Positions 15,950 through 23,069 of a DNA stretch of 42,903 bases are shown here, in pieces. The notes beneath the pieces were generated by a model. That model worked only from the letters and a program-made list of their open reading frames with translations, did not search any database and was not told the origin of the DNA. Position 1 is the first letter of the stretch. Every line of letters starts with the position of its first letter. Location: contig NZ_ANNV01000173.1 in the NCBI RefSeq assembly GCF_000346755.1, positions 1 to 42,903 of the forward strand. Direction: 5' to 3'. The position numbers and the translations under genes are program-made. The DNA is from Pseudomonas sp. CBZ-4 (GTDB taxonomy: Bacteria > Pseudomonadota > Gammaproteobacteria > Pseudomonadales > Pseudomonadaceae).

Positions 15950-17821
15950 TTAGCCGTTACTGTGCCTGGCAAGTCGGCTCTCAAAGTATTGCGCGGTCTC
16001 CTGATCAGTACAGTATAGGTAGCAGCCTTTCATCCCACGAGTCATCAATGTTCGATACGTGTTTTTGATGATCAGGTCTGTATCTTGTTGCGCCAGAGCA
16101 GGTTGCTCCTTCATCAACTTCTTCCAGCCACGAATCGATTTGTCATTCTTATCTCGCTCATGCGGCGACGTTACCACCTGCCCATCACGCACGACTAGAT
16201 CTGGTCCGATGATCACTCCAATATAATCAACTTCCAGCCCTTGGCAGGTGTGGATACAACCGACCTGTTCAATGGAATTCTCAGCGATGATCCACAAGCT
16301 GCCATCCTGATCCAGATTCCATTGGCGTGCGTAGTCATTGCCGATAACGATGTCAGTGGCCTTGGCGTCTTTCTTGCTGAGCCAAGGCCAGCAATAGCCC
16401 GCGACCACACGAGCCTTGTTTCCATGGTTTTTCTCGTCAATGGCGTCATGCAGCGCCTGAGGTGAGTCGAATACCTTGAACTCGTACTCCGAGGTGTTGA
16501 GCGTCGGATTTGCTGTCGAGCGAATGCCAAGCACGTCATCCAGCCATGCCATGTAACCGTCAGAACCACTGCAGCGAAACTGTGAAGACAGCACATATTC
16601 CTCGACCACAGCCCCCTTGGCTTTGGCAAAGGCGCGTATCGCCTGCTTGCTGCCTATGTCGCTCAGGGTCACACGTTGGTCTTCATCGATGAAGAAAATT
16701 GAGCATTTCGCTGATTCAATCAGCTCCTTGATCTGGTTTTCGCCAAGGTTCCCATAAAGCCCGCTTTTCTCATTCAACCGGTGGGCTTCGTCCACGATAA
16801 GCGCATCGAATGTGTTGGGCTCAGTGTCGATGAACGCTCCAGAGCCTGAAAAGAAATTCGAGAAATGGCTGCGTTTGATGGTGCCAACCAATTTGCTTTC
16901 GTAGACCTTGCGTGGGGCGGCATTCTTCGAGACATATTTGCTTAACAACCTCAATTCTGTGAGCCTCACCAGTAAATTGATAGCCAGAACAGTTTTTCCG
17001 GTGCCCGGGCCCCCCTCAATGATCAGCACCTTTGGTGCCTGTTCCGAGGCTTCACTTGCTGCCGCAAGCGCTGATTCAAAAATTGCTTTTTGATCGTCAA
17101 TCAATACGAACTCTGGCTTGCCTGTCATCAGCCCTTCGAGGGCCTCGGCTAGCGCTTTGGACGGACGGATTTTCCCATCGGACAGTTCGTAGAGAACCTC
17201 TTTGTTGTCGCCGTGAGCAATATGCTTCTTCAGGAAGCTTCTGAGTTTGGTAAGCTCCTCCGGCCCTTTCAGGAACAGTGGAGCTTTGCTGATGTGGGGC
17301 TCGTAGTGAGCTGAGTCGATGATGCCGTCGCTGACGTAGTTATGAAGGTAGGCACACGGACGGATCTCGATGCTTTTGTCATACACAGCCTCGTTGAAAC
17401 CCTCCAGCAGCACGGCGTATGACCATACTTGATAGGACGGGTGAATGGTCTCAACGAGGCCACCACCCAATGCCGTTTTGACGATGGCATCCTTGGTCGT
17501 GGCGCTGGCCTTGCTCCATTGCTTTAATTCGATCAAGACGGCTTTTTTTGCCTGATTTTCGTCGCGACCGGTGAGCAGAAAATCGATGCGCTTCGACGAC
17601 TGCGGAATGTGCAGCTCAATGGCCAGGCCCGCGTCGCTCGGCAGGCCTTCATCCCTAAGGACCTTGGCCATATACGTTAGAGATCCTTGCCACGACCTGA
17701 TTTCCGACCTGCCAACGGTCTTGCCGGTGGCTTCCTTGAAATGCCTGAGGATCACCTCCTCAATGTCATCGTTATCGTTGTCTTTAAGAAATTGCTGTTT
17801 GGTCGCAGCGTAGACGATCAC
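15950..17821 (-). CDS. DUF2075-family helicase with nuclease-like N-terminus
   Basis: The 623-residue protein has a superfamily 1-like ATPase core: Walker A GGPGTGKT near residues 270-277, Walker B/DEAH-like LIVDEAHRLN near 338-346, and later motifs QFRCSGSDGY and CIHTCQGLEVDYIGV, characteristic of the DUF2075 (Schlafen-type helicase) family. The N-terminal 110 residues show RIDFLL (Asp80) and LIELKQW (Glu98, Lys100), the D-x(n)-ExK arrangement of PD-(D/E)XK nucleases, so it may be a nuclease-helicase fusion. It starts with GTG after AAGGACAG and lies 24 bases downstream of the MazG-like gene on the same strand, so the two form an operon. A role in defence against foreign DNA is inferred from context. 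Confidence 0.82.
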   Translation of the reverse strand: MIVYAATKQQFLKDNDNDDIEEVILRHFKEATGKTVGRSEIRSWQGSLTYMAKVLRDEGLPSDAGLAIELHIPQSSKRIDFLLTGRDENQAKKAVLIELKQWSKASATTKDAIVKTALGGGLVETIHPSYQVWSYAVLLEGFNEAVYDKSIEIRPCAYLHNYVSDGIIDSAHYEPHISKAPLFLKGPEELTKLRSFLKKHIAHGDNKEVLYELSDGKIRPSKALAEALEGLMTGKPEFVLIDDQKAIFESALAAASEASEQAPKVLIIEGGPGTGKTVLAINLLVRLTELRLLSKYVSKNAAPRKVYESKLVGTIKRSHFSNFFSGSGAFIDTEPNTFDALIVDEAHRLNEKSGLYGNLGENQIKELIESAKCSIFFIDEDQRVTLSDIGSKQAIRAFAKAKGAVVEEYVLSSQFRCSGSDGYMAWLDDVLGIRSTANPTLNTSEYEFKVFDSPQALHDAIDEKNHGNKARVVAGYCWPWLSKKDAKATDIVIGNDYARQWNLDQDGSLWIIAENSIEQVGCIHTCQGLEVDYIGVIIGPDLVVRDGQVVTSPHERDKNDKSIRGWKKLMKEQPALAQQDTDLIIKNTYRTLMTRGMKGCYLYCTDQETAQYFESRLARHSNG

Positions 17822-17845
17822 GGGCTGTCCTTAGATTCGAGTTGT

Positions 17846-18229
17846 TCAGAGTCGGTCGTACTTTTTGCTGCTGCTTTTGGCTTTATCCACTGGGTACTTC
17901 TGGCCGTTCGAGGCGAGTTTCCGTGTCACCGCTTCGTTGAGATCAACGCCGAGTACGCTGCTCAGGCGAACTAGGTACATCAGTACGTCCGCCAATTCGT
18001 CTTTTACGGCTATGCCGATTTCGGGATCTTTAGCTACGGAGAGCGAATCGGCATCGCTCATCCATTGGAAGATCTCGCACAGCTCCCCTACCTCGCCAGC
18101 GAGCGCCAAAATGAGATTTTTTGGGGAGTGGAACTGCTGCCAGTCGCGATCATCTGCGAAACGCTGAAGGGATGCGGCAAGCTTCACTACGTCAACCAGT
18201 GGAGCGGATGAGCTGTCTGAGTCACTCAC
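17846..18229 (-). CDS. MazG-like nucleotide pyrophosphohydrolase
   Basis: This 127-residue protein has the all-alpha NTP-PPase pattern: GEVGELCEIFQW (the ExxE pair) followed at the usual distance by KDELADVLMYLVRL (the ExxD pair), which together bind magnesium. Enzymes of this family split (d)NTPs to NMP and pyrophosphate. It lies upstream of, and in operon with, the DUF2075 helicase; this pairing recurs in mobile regions, and depletion of nucleotides or removal of modified nucleotides during phage attack is a plausible job. The start is a GTG with only a weak ribosome binding site. Catalytic residues are intact; the biological substrate is unknown. Confidence 0.88.
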   Translation of the reverse strand: MSDSDSSSAPLVDVVKLAASLQRFADDRDWQQFHSPKNLILALAGEVGELCEIFQWMSDADSLSVAKDPEIGIAVKDELADVLMYLVRLSSVLGVDLNEAVTRKLASNGQKYPVDKAKSSSKKYDRL

Positions 18230-18660
18230 GGGGCTATCTCTTGGGTATCAGTGGGAGCAAAAAATGTGTAGGAAAACCGGCCTTGGATTGTAGGGGGTTT
18301 TGTTGTTTGCGCGGTTTTTTTTGTGTTTTTCTCTCATAGTCTGTGTGCTGACTGAATTGCTTGCCAGCGTTCGCTATATCCTTTGAGCGTGGCAAAGTGG
18401 GCCGGCTACAAACAGGTCTTCCAATGCTTGTCGGCGGGCGTAGCTCAGTTGGACGCGGCGACCCTCATGCCCACCGACCAGCCACCCTGTTCGTTTTTTT
18501 GCAGATAGAGCCGCAGCACTTTTCAGAGGGAGCTGACGCTGTCCCATTGGTGTTCGGTCGGCAGGACGCCGGGGGAGGTGTTGATGAAAAGCTGCTGAGA
18601 CGCGCCAATGTCGGCATTCATCCACAGCGATTTTCAGCAATATTCGGTACTCCAGATACA

Positions 18661-18687
18661 GCGAAGCCCGCACTGGGCGGGCTTCGC
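18661..18687. terminator. Strong hairpin, possible bidirectional terminator
   Basis: GCGAAGCCCGC (18661-18671) and GCGGGCTTCGC (18677-18687... within one base) form a near-perfect stem of about 11 bp with a short loop. It has no long T-tract on either side. It resembles the terminators found after tRNA genes in Pseudomonas and precedes a tRNA-end-like TGGTGGGCC sequence. Confidence 0.55.
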
Positions 18688-18774
18688 TGGTGTTTCAATT
18701 GGTGGGCCGGGGTAATCTGAACGGGCTCTGTAACTTGTTGATTTAAAGATAAAATATCGGTTTTGTTTTTTGGT

Positions 18775-18796
18775 TGGAATGCCATTTGGAATGCCA
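18775..18796 (+). repeat. Internal pair of integrase arm-like decamers
   Basis: TGGAATGCCA occurs at 18775-18784 and 18787-18796, 12 bases apart. With the flanking bases this pair forms a 23-base exact direct copy of 42031-42053 at the right end. It is closer to the right-end pair than the pair at 14908 is, which suggests that the original left end of the integrase-bearing element lay near here. Confidence 0.65.
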
Positions 18797-18838
18797 ATGA
18801 GATTTGCTTGGTACCTTATGGCTGCGTGATGGAGTCGG

Positions 18839-19522
18839 TTAGATCAGTCTTGCTTCAATCAGTGTGTGCATTTTAAGAGCATCGCTGATGGCTTTCTCGA
18901 TTTCTCTAGTCTTTTTCTTCACCTCAGATTGCAGTGTCGCCTGGTCTCCTTCGAAGCCTGGATCAGCCTGCTCCAAGGTGAGCTCCCACATTGACAGAAT
19001 CGTGGCCAGTCGTTCGATCTGTCTCACTGCTTCGCGGTGCTGAGCCTTCCAGCGATCATCAAGCTGCTTCACTCGTTTGCGTTCAAAATCCAAGGCGTCG
19101 CGAAGCAACTGCTCTCGTTCATGGTGTTCCTCAAGCAATTTCCCCGCGCCATTGAGGAGATCGGCGACTAAGGCAGTCTCCGTGATTTTCAGTTTTTTTG
19201 CGCTAATGCTGATGGCCTTTTTGGTATCAGTCGGGAGTGTGAACGAGTAGGGCTTCCTTTTATTACCTGCGTTCAATGATCGATGTCGATGCTGCCGAAG
19301 GGCGTTCCTTAGGCGAGTCACGAACTCTAGGCCGGCGCGAGTTTCCTGCAGGTACGCAATCGCGTCAGCAACCATTCCATAGCTAAGTTCCTTTCCCCGA
19401 GTTGCGTATTTGAGGCTGGTTTGTATTCCTTCGTCGGAGGTTTGCTGCATGTAGCGATAGGCCCACTCCCACTCACCTCCCTCCTTTCGCAACCATCGGG
19501 GTCTACCTGCTTTCCCGGTCAT
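18839..19522 (-). CDS. Hypothetical protein, RHH-like segment plus coiled coil
   Basis: The 227-residue product has no domain I can name with confidence. Residues about 90-125 (YSFTLPTDTKKAISISAKKL, then ITETALVADLLNGA) look like a ribbon-helix-helix DNA-binding unit, and residues 128-185 are a charged helix (EEHHEREQLLRDALDFERKR) likely to form a coiled coil. It is therefore probably a dimeric DNA-binding protein, perhaps a regulator or partition-like factor of the island. The ATG has a good ribosome binding site (GGAAGG). It is divergent from the gene at 19679 and shares its promoter region. Confidence 0.65.
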   Translation of the reverse strand: MTGKAGRPRWLRKEGGEWEWAYRYMQQTSDEGIQTSLKYATRGKELSYGMVADAIAYLQETRAGLEFVTRLRNALRQHRHRSLNAGNKRKPYSFTLPTDTKKAISISAKKLKITETALVADLLNGAGKLLEEHHEREQLLRDALDFERKRVKQLDDRWKAQHREAVRQIERLATILSMWELTLEQADPGFEGDQATLQSEVKKKTREIEKAISDALKMHTLIEARLI

Positions 19523-19596
19523 CGCCCTTCCTTCCGCTAATTTTCGTCGATTAATTCTAGGGCTAAATCTCTCCTGTCGCCATCGTTTGTAAATGC

Positions 19597-19650
19597 GTTA
19601 CTCGTAACGTTATGCGGTAACTCTAATCAGATTTATTCAGGGTGTATAAT
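19597..19650. promoter_or_regulatory. Shared promoter-operator of the divergent pair
   Basis: A perfect -10 hexamer TATAAT lies at 19645-19650, 28 bases before the plus-strand ATG. Upstream are inverted repeats GTTAC (19597-19601) with GTAAC (19604-19608) and a further GGTAAC at 19616-19621, suitable as operator sites for one of the two flanking proteins. The -35 is weak, which suggests activation or repression. Confidence 0.5.
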
Positions 19651-19678
19651 CTGTAATTTAAATCTGGATTATCAAAGT

Positions 19679-21058
19679 ATGACCCTGCGTATTCAGCCCC
19701 TCCTACAGAAGCTGACTGATTGTGGACCTGAGGCGCGATTCATATTGGAAGCCATTGCAAGGGGCGGCTCGTATGGTGGTAGTGCTGGCGAGTGCTTCCG
19801 AGGCAAGCTGCTTGCGAAACAGCTCCACATGGTGGAAGGAATAGTCACTGCTGCCTTGGGGGAACTCGTGGCGGTTGGTGTGGTGGAACGTTTGGAGTCG
19901 GCCCTTGCCGGAAAAGGTCGGCCAAAGATCAGTTATCAAGTTGCTCCGCAGTCGCTGGCCACTCTTGAGGGTCAACAATGTTCACATGCCTCTCACCCGG
20001 AACATCTGAAGCGGCTTTTTTCTGGAGCTGATATCCCGGCAGAGATATTGGGGGCGCAGCCGAAGCCCCAAAGGGAGAGGTCGACAGTTACCAAACTTGG
20101 AAAACCTGCGCCTCCGGGGGCTCGTAGCAGGTTGAGTATCTGTAATCGATTGCTGCTGGGGGCATTGCTCGCAAATGCCGATCAATTTGGTGTTGTGACA
20201 GGACTCAGCAACTTAGACCTGAGACGAATGACAGGACTCGCCTCCGAGAGTTTGAGTCATCGGCTCCAGCGTCTTAGGGGAGTGGGCTTGATTCGCAGCT
20301 ACGTACCCGGAGTGACAAGTTCGGTTTTTCGTACCAAGAAGGTCAACAGCTCGTATTTCCTCAACCTAAATCATCCAGGCTATGGCTTGAGTGGCGAAGG
20401 TGCGGTTCTGGTGCACTGGCTGCCGCAGTCCAAAGTTCGGAACGATGCTTTCGGTGTGTTGTTACGGGACATTCATGGTTTTCGCCGTCCACCCGCGTTG
20501 AACCGCGCAGAGACACCCAAGGCGGCTCTTCACTTTCTAGCTCGTGAACGGCGATCTGTTTTGGAAGTTTTGCGGCTCATGCTCTATCGATGCGCCTCCG
20601 AATTGCTCTCGCGCTACTGGTTTGAGCTCGGTTGTGAAGGTTCGGTCGATCCTGGCTGGCTTAGGGAGCGGATTGAGGCAGACCTGCAAAAGCCACCCGG
20701 TTTGGGAAAGGGAGATGTCGAGTCTGATTGGGCGTGGAAGGTTGTCATCGACCATTTTTGCAAACTGGTTTCTGGGATTGCGCAGACGTACAGAGCGAGG
20801 TTTGGTGCGGCGAATTGGATCGGGTTCGACTTGGCGGATCTCAGTATCCTGCCAGTGTTGGAGGGCGAAGGTGACGAAATCATGGTGCTGCGCTTGCAGC
20901 CACGACCGGTGGAGATTTCCACATGCACAATTCTGAGGGAGTCTCAACGTGGTGAGTTGGCCATCGAGAGCTGGGGGGAAGAGTCGGAAATGCCGCTGGA
21001 CTATCGCTTCGTTTGCGGGTTGTTGACGCCGCCAGCGCGACGGTTACTGAAAAGGTAA
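19679..21058 (+). CDS. Hypothetical protein with two winged-helix-like segments
   Basis: The 459-residue product contains two helix-turn-helix-like stretches: residues about 45-80 (KLLAKQLHMVEGIVTAALGE, then LVAVGVVERLES) and about 170-215 (LSNLDLRRMTGLASESLSHR, then LQRLRGVGLIRSY). Each has the spacing of a winged helix with a following beta wing. The C-terminal 240 residues are helical with conserved-looking Trp and Arg but no motif I recognise. It is likely a DNA-binding regulator or a replication/partition factor of the island. An ATG with a TATAAT box 28 bases upstream sets the start. It is followed 54 bases later by an AlpA-like gene, so the two may be cotranscribed. Confidence 0.68.
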   Translation: MTLRIQPLLQKLTDCGPEARFILEAIARGGSYGGSAGECFRGKLLAKQLHMVEGIVTAALGELVAVGVVERLESALAGKGRPKISYQVAPQSLATLEGQQCSHASHPEHLKRLFSGADIPAEILGAQPKPQRERSTVTKLGKPAPPGARSRLSICNRLLLGALLANADQFGVVTGLSNLDLRRMTGLASESLSHRLQRLRGVGLIRSYVPGVTSSVFRTKKVNSSYFLNLNHPGYGLSGEGAVLVHWLPQSKVRNDAFGVLLRDIHGFRRPPALNRAETPKAALHFLARERRSVLEVLRLMLYRCASELLSRYWFELGCEGSVDPGWLRERIEADLQKPPGLGKGDVESDWAWKVVIDHFCKLVSGIAQTYRARFGAANWIGFDLADLSILPVLEGEGDEIMVLRLQPRPVEISTCTILRESQRGELAIESWGEESEMPLDYRFVCGLLTPPARRLLKR

Positions 21059-21112
21059 GTCATTTTTTACCGCACCTGCAGATCCTCTGAACGAATACGA
21101 GGAGCCCCGTTC

Positions 21113-21343
21113 ATGAGGATCATTCGCCTGAAAGAAGTCATCGACTCGACTGGCCTAGCACGGTCGACCATATACAAGTACATCGGGGAAGGCACCTTCC
21201 CAAAACCGGTATCACTGGGCGACCGCTGCGTCGGCTGGGTCGACAGCGAGGTGCACGATTGGATCTTGGCAAGGATCGAGGAGCGTGATCTTGCAGAGGG
21301 CATTGCAGTACGGTCCACCGGTCACCTGAGTATGGCCAGCTAG
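21113..21343 (+). CDS. AlpA-family regulator
   Basis: This 76-residue protein is a MerR-like winged-helix regulator of the AlpA type: RLKEVIDSTGLARSTIYKYI followed by GTFPKPVSLGDRCVGW and VDSEVHDWI, the full family signature. AlpA of prophage CP4-57 activates expression of an excision function, and AlpA-like proteins are standard regulators in P4-type islands. It sits between the double winged-helix gene and the replication-like gene. The start ATG is the only sensible one. It may control excision of this island. Confidence 0.9.
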   Translation: MRIIRLKEVIDSTGLARSTIYKYIGEGTFPKPVSLGDRCVGWVDSEVHDWILARIEERDLAEGIAVRSTGHLSMAS

Positions 21344-21675
21344 AACTGACCATAAGCGCCATGACCGGCTACGGTTGGTCATGGCGCTTATGCCGCTTGG
21401 GTAATGCAATTTTCTCAGCTAACTCTTCCATGAAGCGGTTTGGAAAATTTCCCGGTAGGCACGGCAATGTTGCTCCCCGTTGCACGGCCTGGCCGAAATG
21501 ATCGGCAATGAGCTGGTTGCATCTATTGATATAGTTATTAACTATCAATCAATAGTAACTCAATAGCTAAACGCATTCAGCCTGATCAGCACCCACTGCG
21601 TCGATAGGGATGGGCATCAGTAATTTAGAACTACCACGGGACCTGCTATGCCAATAACCAAGCAGGTACCCAACC
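21344..21675. other. Non-coding region with inverted repeats, possible origin or operator
   Basis: No gene is visible in these 332 bases. They contain a perfect 16-bp inverted repeat (CATAAGCGCCATGACC at 21351-21366, inverse at 21377-21392) and an AT-rich palindromic cluster at 21526-21565, centred on ATAGTTATTAACTAT (21531-21545) and followed by copies of CAATAG and AATAGT. The region precedes a replication-like gene, so it may hold an origin, or operator sites for it. Confidence 0.5.
21351..21392. terminator. 16-bp perfect hairpin after the AlpA gene
   Basis: The arms CATAAGCGCCATGACC and GGTCATGGCGCTTATG are exact inverses with a 10-base loop. It begins seven bases after the AlpA-like stop codon and would end that transcript, although no T-run follows. 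A protein-binding site is an alternative. Confidence 0.55.
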
Positions 21676-22656
21676 ATGACCAATCGCAAGACCTACACCT
21701 ACCTTTCCCAATCTGACATTACCCTTCAGATCGAGCGACTCGTCCAGGCCATCGAAGATTCCGATTCACCGGCATACCGAATCAAGCAAGCCCGCACAGG
21801 TTACGAGCGTGTCGAAGAGACCAAGCTCTCTCGGTACTTCACACATATCAAGCAGATGTACGACCTGTTCGATGATCGAGTGCCCTACGACTACAGCGAA
21901 CACCTACAAGCGTTTTTGGAAGCCTGCCAGGACATTGGGCTTGAGCGTAACCCTGATGGCCCTGCCTGTCTGAATGAGCGGGGTACGGCCTGGCTCGATC
22001 ATCACCGCAGCATGAACGTCCTGGTTGCCCGGATCCGTCAGTTGACCTGTGAACGATGGTATCTCCGTAGGAAAGATGATCTCCGTCACCAAGCTATAAA
22101 GCAGGGGATCCAAGCCTGCGACTACGTCGATGCCTTATGGGAACTCTATTCGCGCATCACCATCGTCAGGGTAGATTTCCACTACCGTTCCGAGGCGCAC
22201 GCCAGGCTGCGAGTGGAACATGTGTTTGAGGACATGAAACAACTGATTGCCCAGCATAGGCGCAATCCAATCTTCGACCACCTAATCGGTCATATGTACT
22301 CGGTGGAGCAAGGGGATCGGAATGATGGTGGGGGCTACCACATTCATGCTGCCTACTTCTTCAATGGTAACGAGGTGCGTGGAGATGTCTTCAAGGCCAT
22401 TAAGCTCGGCGAGTTGTGGGAAGACATCACGCATGGGCAGGGCTACATGTACAGCTGCAACCACGATAAGGATCAGTACGGTGACGAGTGTGGTATCGGT
22501 CGCATCGAGAGGAGTGATCGAGCGATTCGGCGCCATGTCCACAAGGTGGTGAAGTATCTCGTCAAAGATGCTCAGCACCTGCGCTTGAGGCCTGAGGGCG
22601 CTCGATGCCTGCGGACTGGTCAGAAACGTCCTCGTCGAGGGTGGCGGGCAGCGTAA
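21676..22656 (+). CDS. Inovirus Gp2 / YagK-YfjJ family replication-like protein
   Basis: The 326-residue protein resembles the YagK/YfjJ C-terminal domain family, also annotated inovirus Gp2, which has the fold and motifs of HUH rolling-circle initiators: RITIVRVDFHYRSEAH, the His-rich strand GGGYHIHAAYFFNGNEVRGD (HIH pattern), and a late conserved segment RAIRRHVHKVVKYLVKD. Such proteins are frequent in small integrative islands and satellite elements, where they probably begin replication of the excised circle. The ATG is preceded by a weak AGGTAC. The upstream region holds palindromes that could be the origin. Family recognition is firm; nicking activity is inferred. Confidence 0.82.
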   Translation: MTNRKTYTYLSQSDITLQIERLVQAIEDSDSPAYRIKQARTGYERVEETKLSRYFTHIKQMYDLFDDRVPYDYSEHLQAFLEACQDIGLERNPDGPACLNERGTAWLDHHRSMNVLVARIRQLTCERWYLRRKDDLRHQAIKQGIQACDYVDALWELYSRITIVRVDFHYRSEAHARLRVEHVFEDMKQLIAQHRRNPIFDHLIGHMYSVEQGDRNDGGGYHIHAAYFFNGNEVRGDVFKAIKLGELWEDITHGQGYMYSCNHDKDQYGDECGIGRIERSDRAIRRHVHKVVKYLVKDAQHLRLRPEGARCLRTGQKRPRRGWRAA

Positions 22657-22788
22657 TCGTGCAGGTGCAGGGTTCAAGCTGAGCCAGAATCCAGGGGGCT
22701 TGATGTGCATGCCTCCCCTGGAACAGTGGCTCAATCGTCTCAGTGGCAGTGGGTTGGCAGTGAGCCGATGTGACGTCAATGTGTGGGT
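22657..22788. other. Short non-coding stretch after the replication-like gene
   Basis: These 132 bases between the replication-like gene and the truncated minus-strand gene show no gene and no clear terminator. Confidence 0.4.
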
Positions 22789-22902
22789 CTAGTGATTGCG
22801 AAGACGGTCTAGGTCGCTCTTGGTACGGCTGCGAATGGTGAGGTCACCGCTGGCGTCTTTCTGCACGACCGAAAAGAAACCGAAATTGGTAAATAGCCAC
22901 AT
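22789..22902 (-). pseudogene. Short remnant of an island hypothetical gene (37 codons)
   Basis: On the minus strand an ATG at 22902 opens a frame of 37 codons ending in TAG at 22789. It begins MWLFTNFGFFSVVQK and continues DLTIRSRTKSDLDRLRNH. I recall longer proteins of about 100 residues with this kind of start (an aromatic MWLFT opening followed by a TIRAR-like strand and DLDRLR) in Pseudomonas islands, so this is probably the first third of such a gene, cut at the point where a Tyr-Leu-Pro stretch would follow. The bases downstream do not continue the family. It could also be a short intact protein. GGGATC precedes the ATG, a poor ribosome binding site. Confidence 0.45.
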
Positions 22903-22968
22903 GTTGAGATCCCTCGCTGGGGTGGGGGTCAGGCAGCGCAGTGCCTGAAGATTGCATTAGGCTATTAC

Positions 22969-23005
22969 AAATCAAAATGATCGGTAAATATCGTTTTTAT
23001 GATTT
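22969..23005. promoter_or_regulatory. Imperfect palindrome, candidate operator of the WYL repressor
   Basis: AAATCA at the left and TGATTT at the right of a 37-base AT-rich stretch are exact inverses, with several further matching pairs inside. It lies just upstream of the BrxR/CapW-like gene. Such repressors bind imperfect inverted repeats in front of their own gene, so this is the natural candidate site. Confidence 0.4.
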
Positions 23006-23069
23006 TTGGTTGCTGGCGTTGTGATCGCAATTTATGCTGTCCACCGCTTTCACCACGACCAGCGTAGCC

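Larger units (their letters stand above)
18230..18838. other. 609-base non-coding junction with element-end features
   Basis: I find no gene I can support here. The stretch holds a D-arm-like tRNA fragment (TAGCTCAGTTGG at 18441-18452) without the rest of a tRNA, a strong hairpin at 18661-18687, a TGGTGGGCCGGGG stretch resembling an inverted tRNA or tmRNA 3' end at 18700-18712, and a perfect pair of integrase arm-like decamers at 18775-18796. These look like the remains of another element end inside the island. Confidence 0.5.

Noticed and set aside
18433..18453. tRNA-like sequence GGGCGTAGCTCAGTTGGA
   Set aside because: Only the D-arm promoter box matches; there is no anticodon arm, T-arm or matching acceptor stem downstream, so it is at most a fragment or chance.
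18361..18720. Overlapping reading frames on both strands in the junction region
   Set aside because: Neither has a good ribosome binding site or recognisable motif, and the region has element-end features instead; I did not call a gene.
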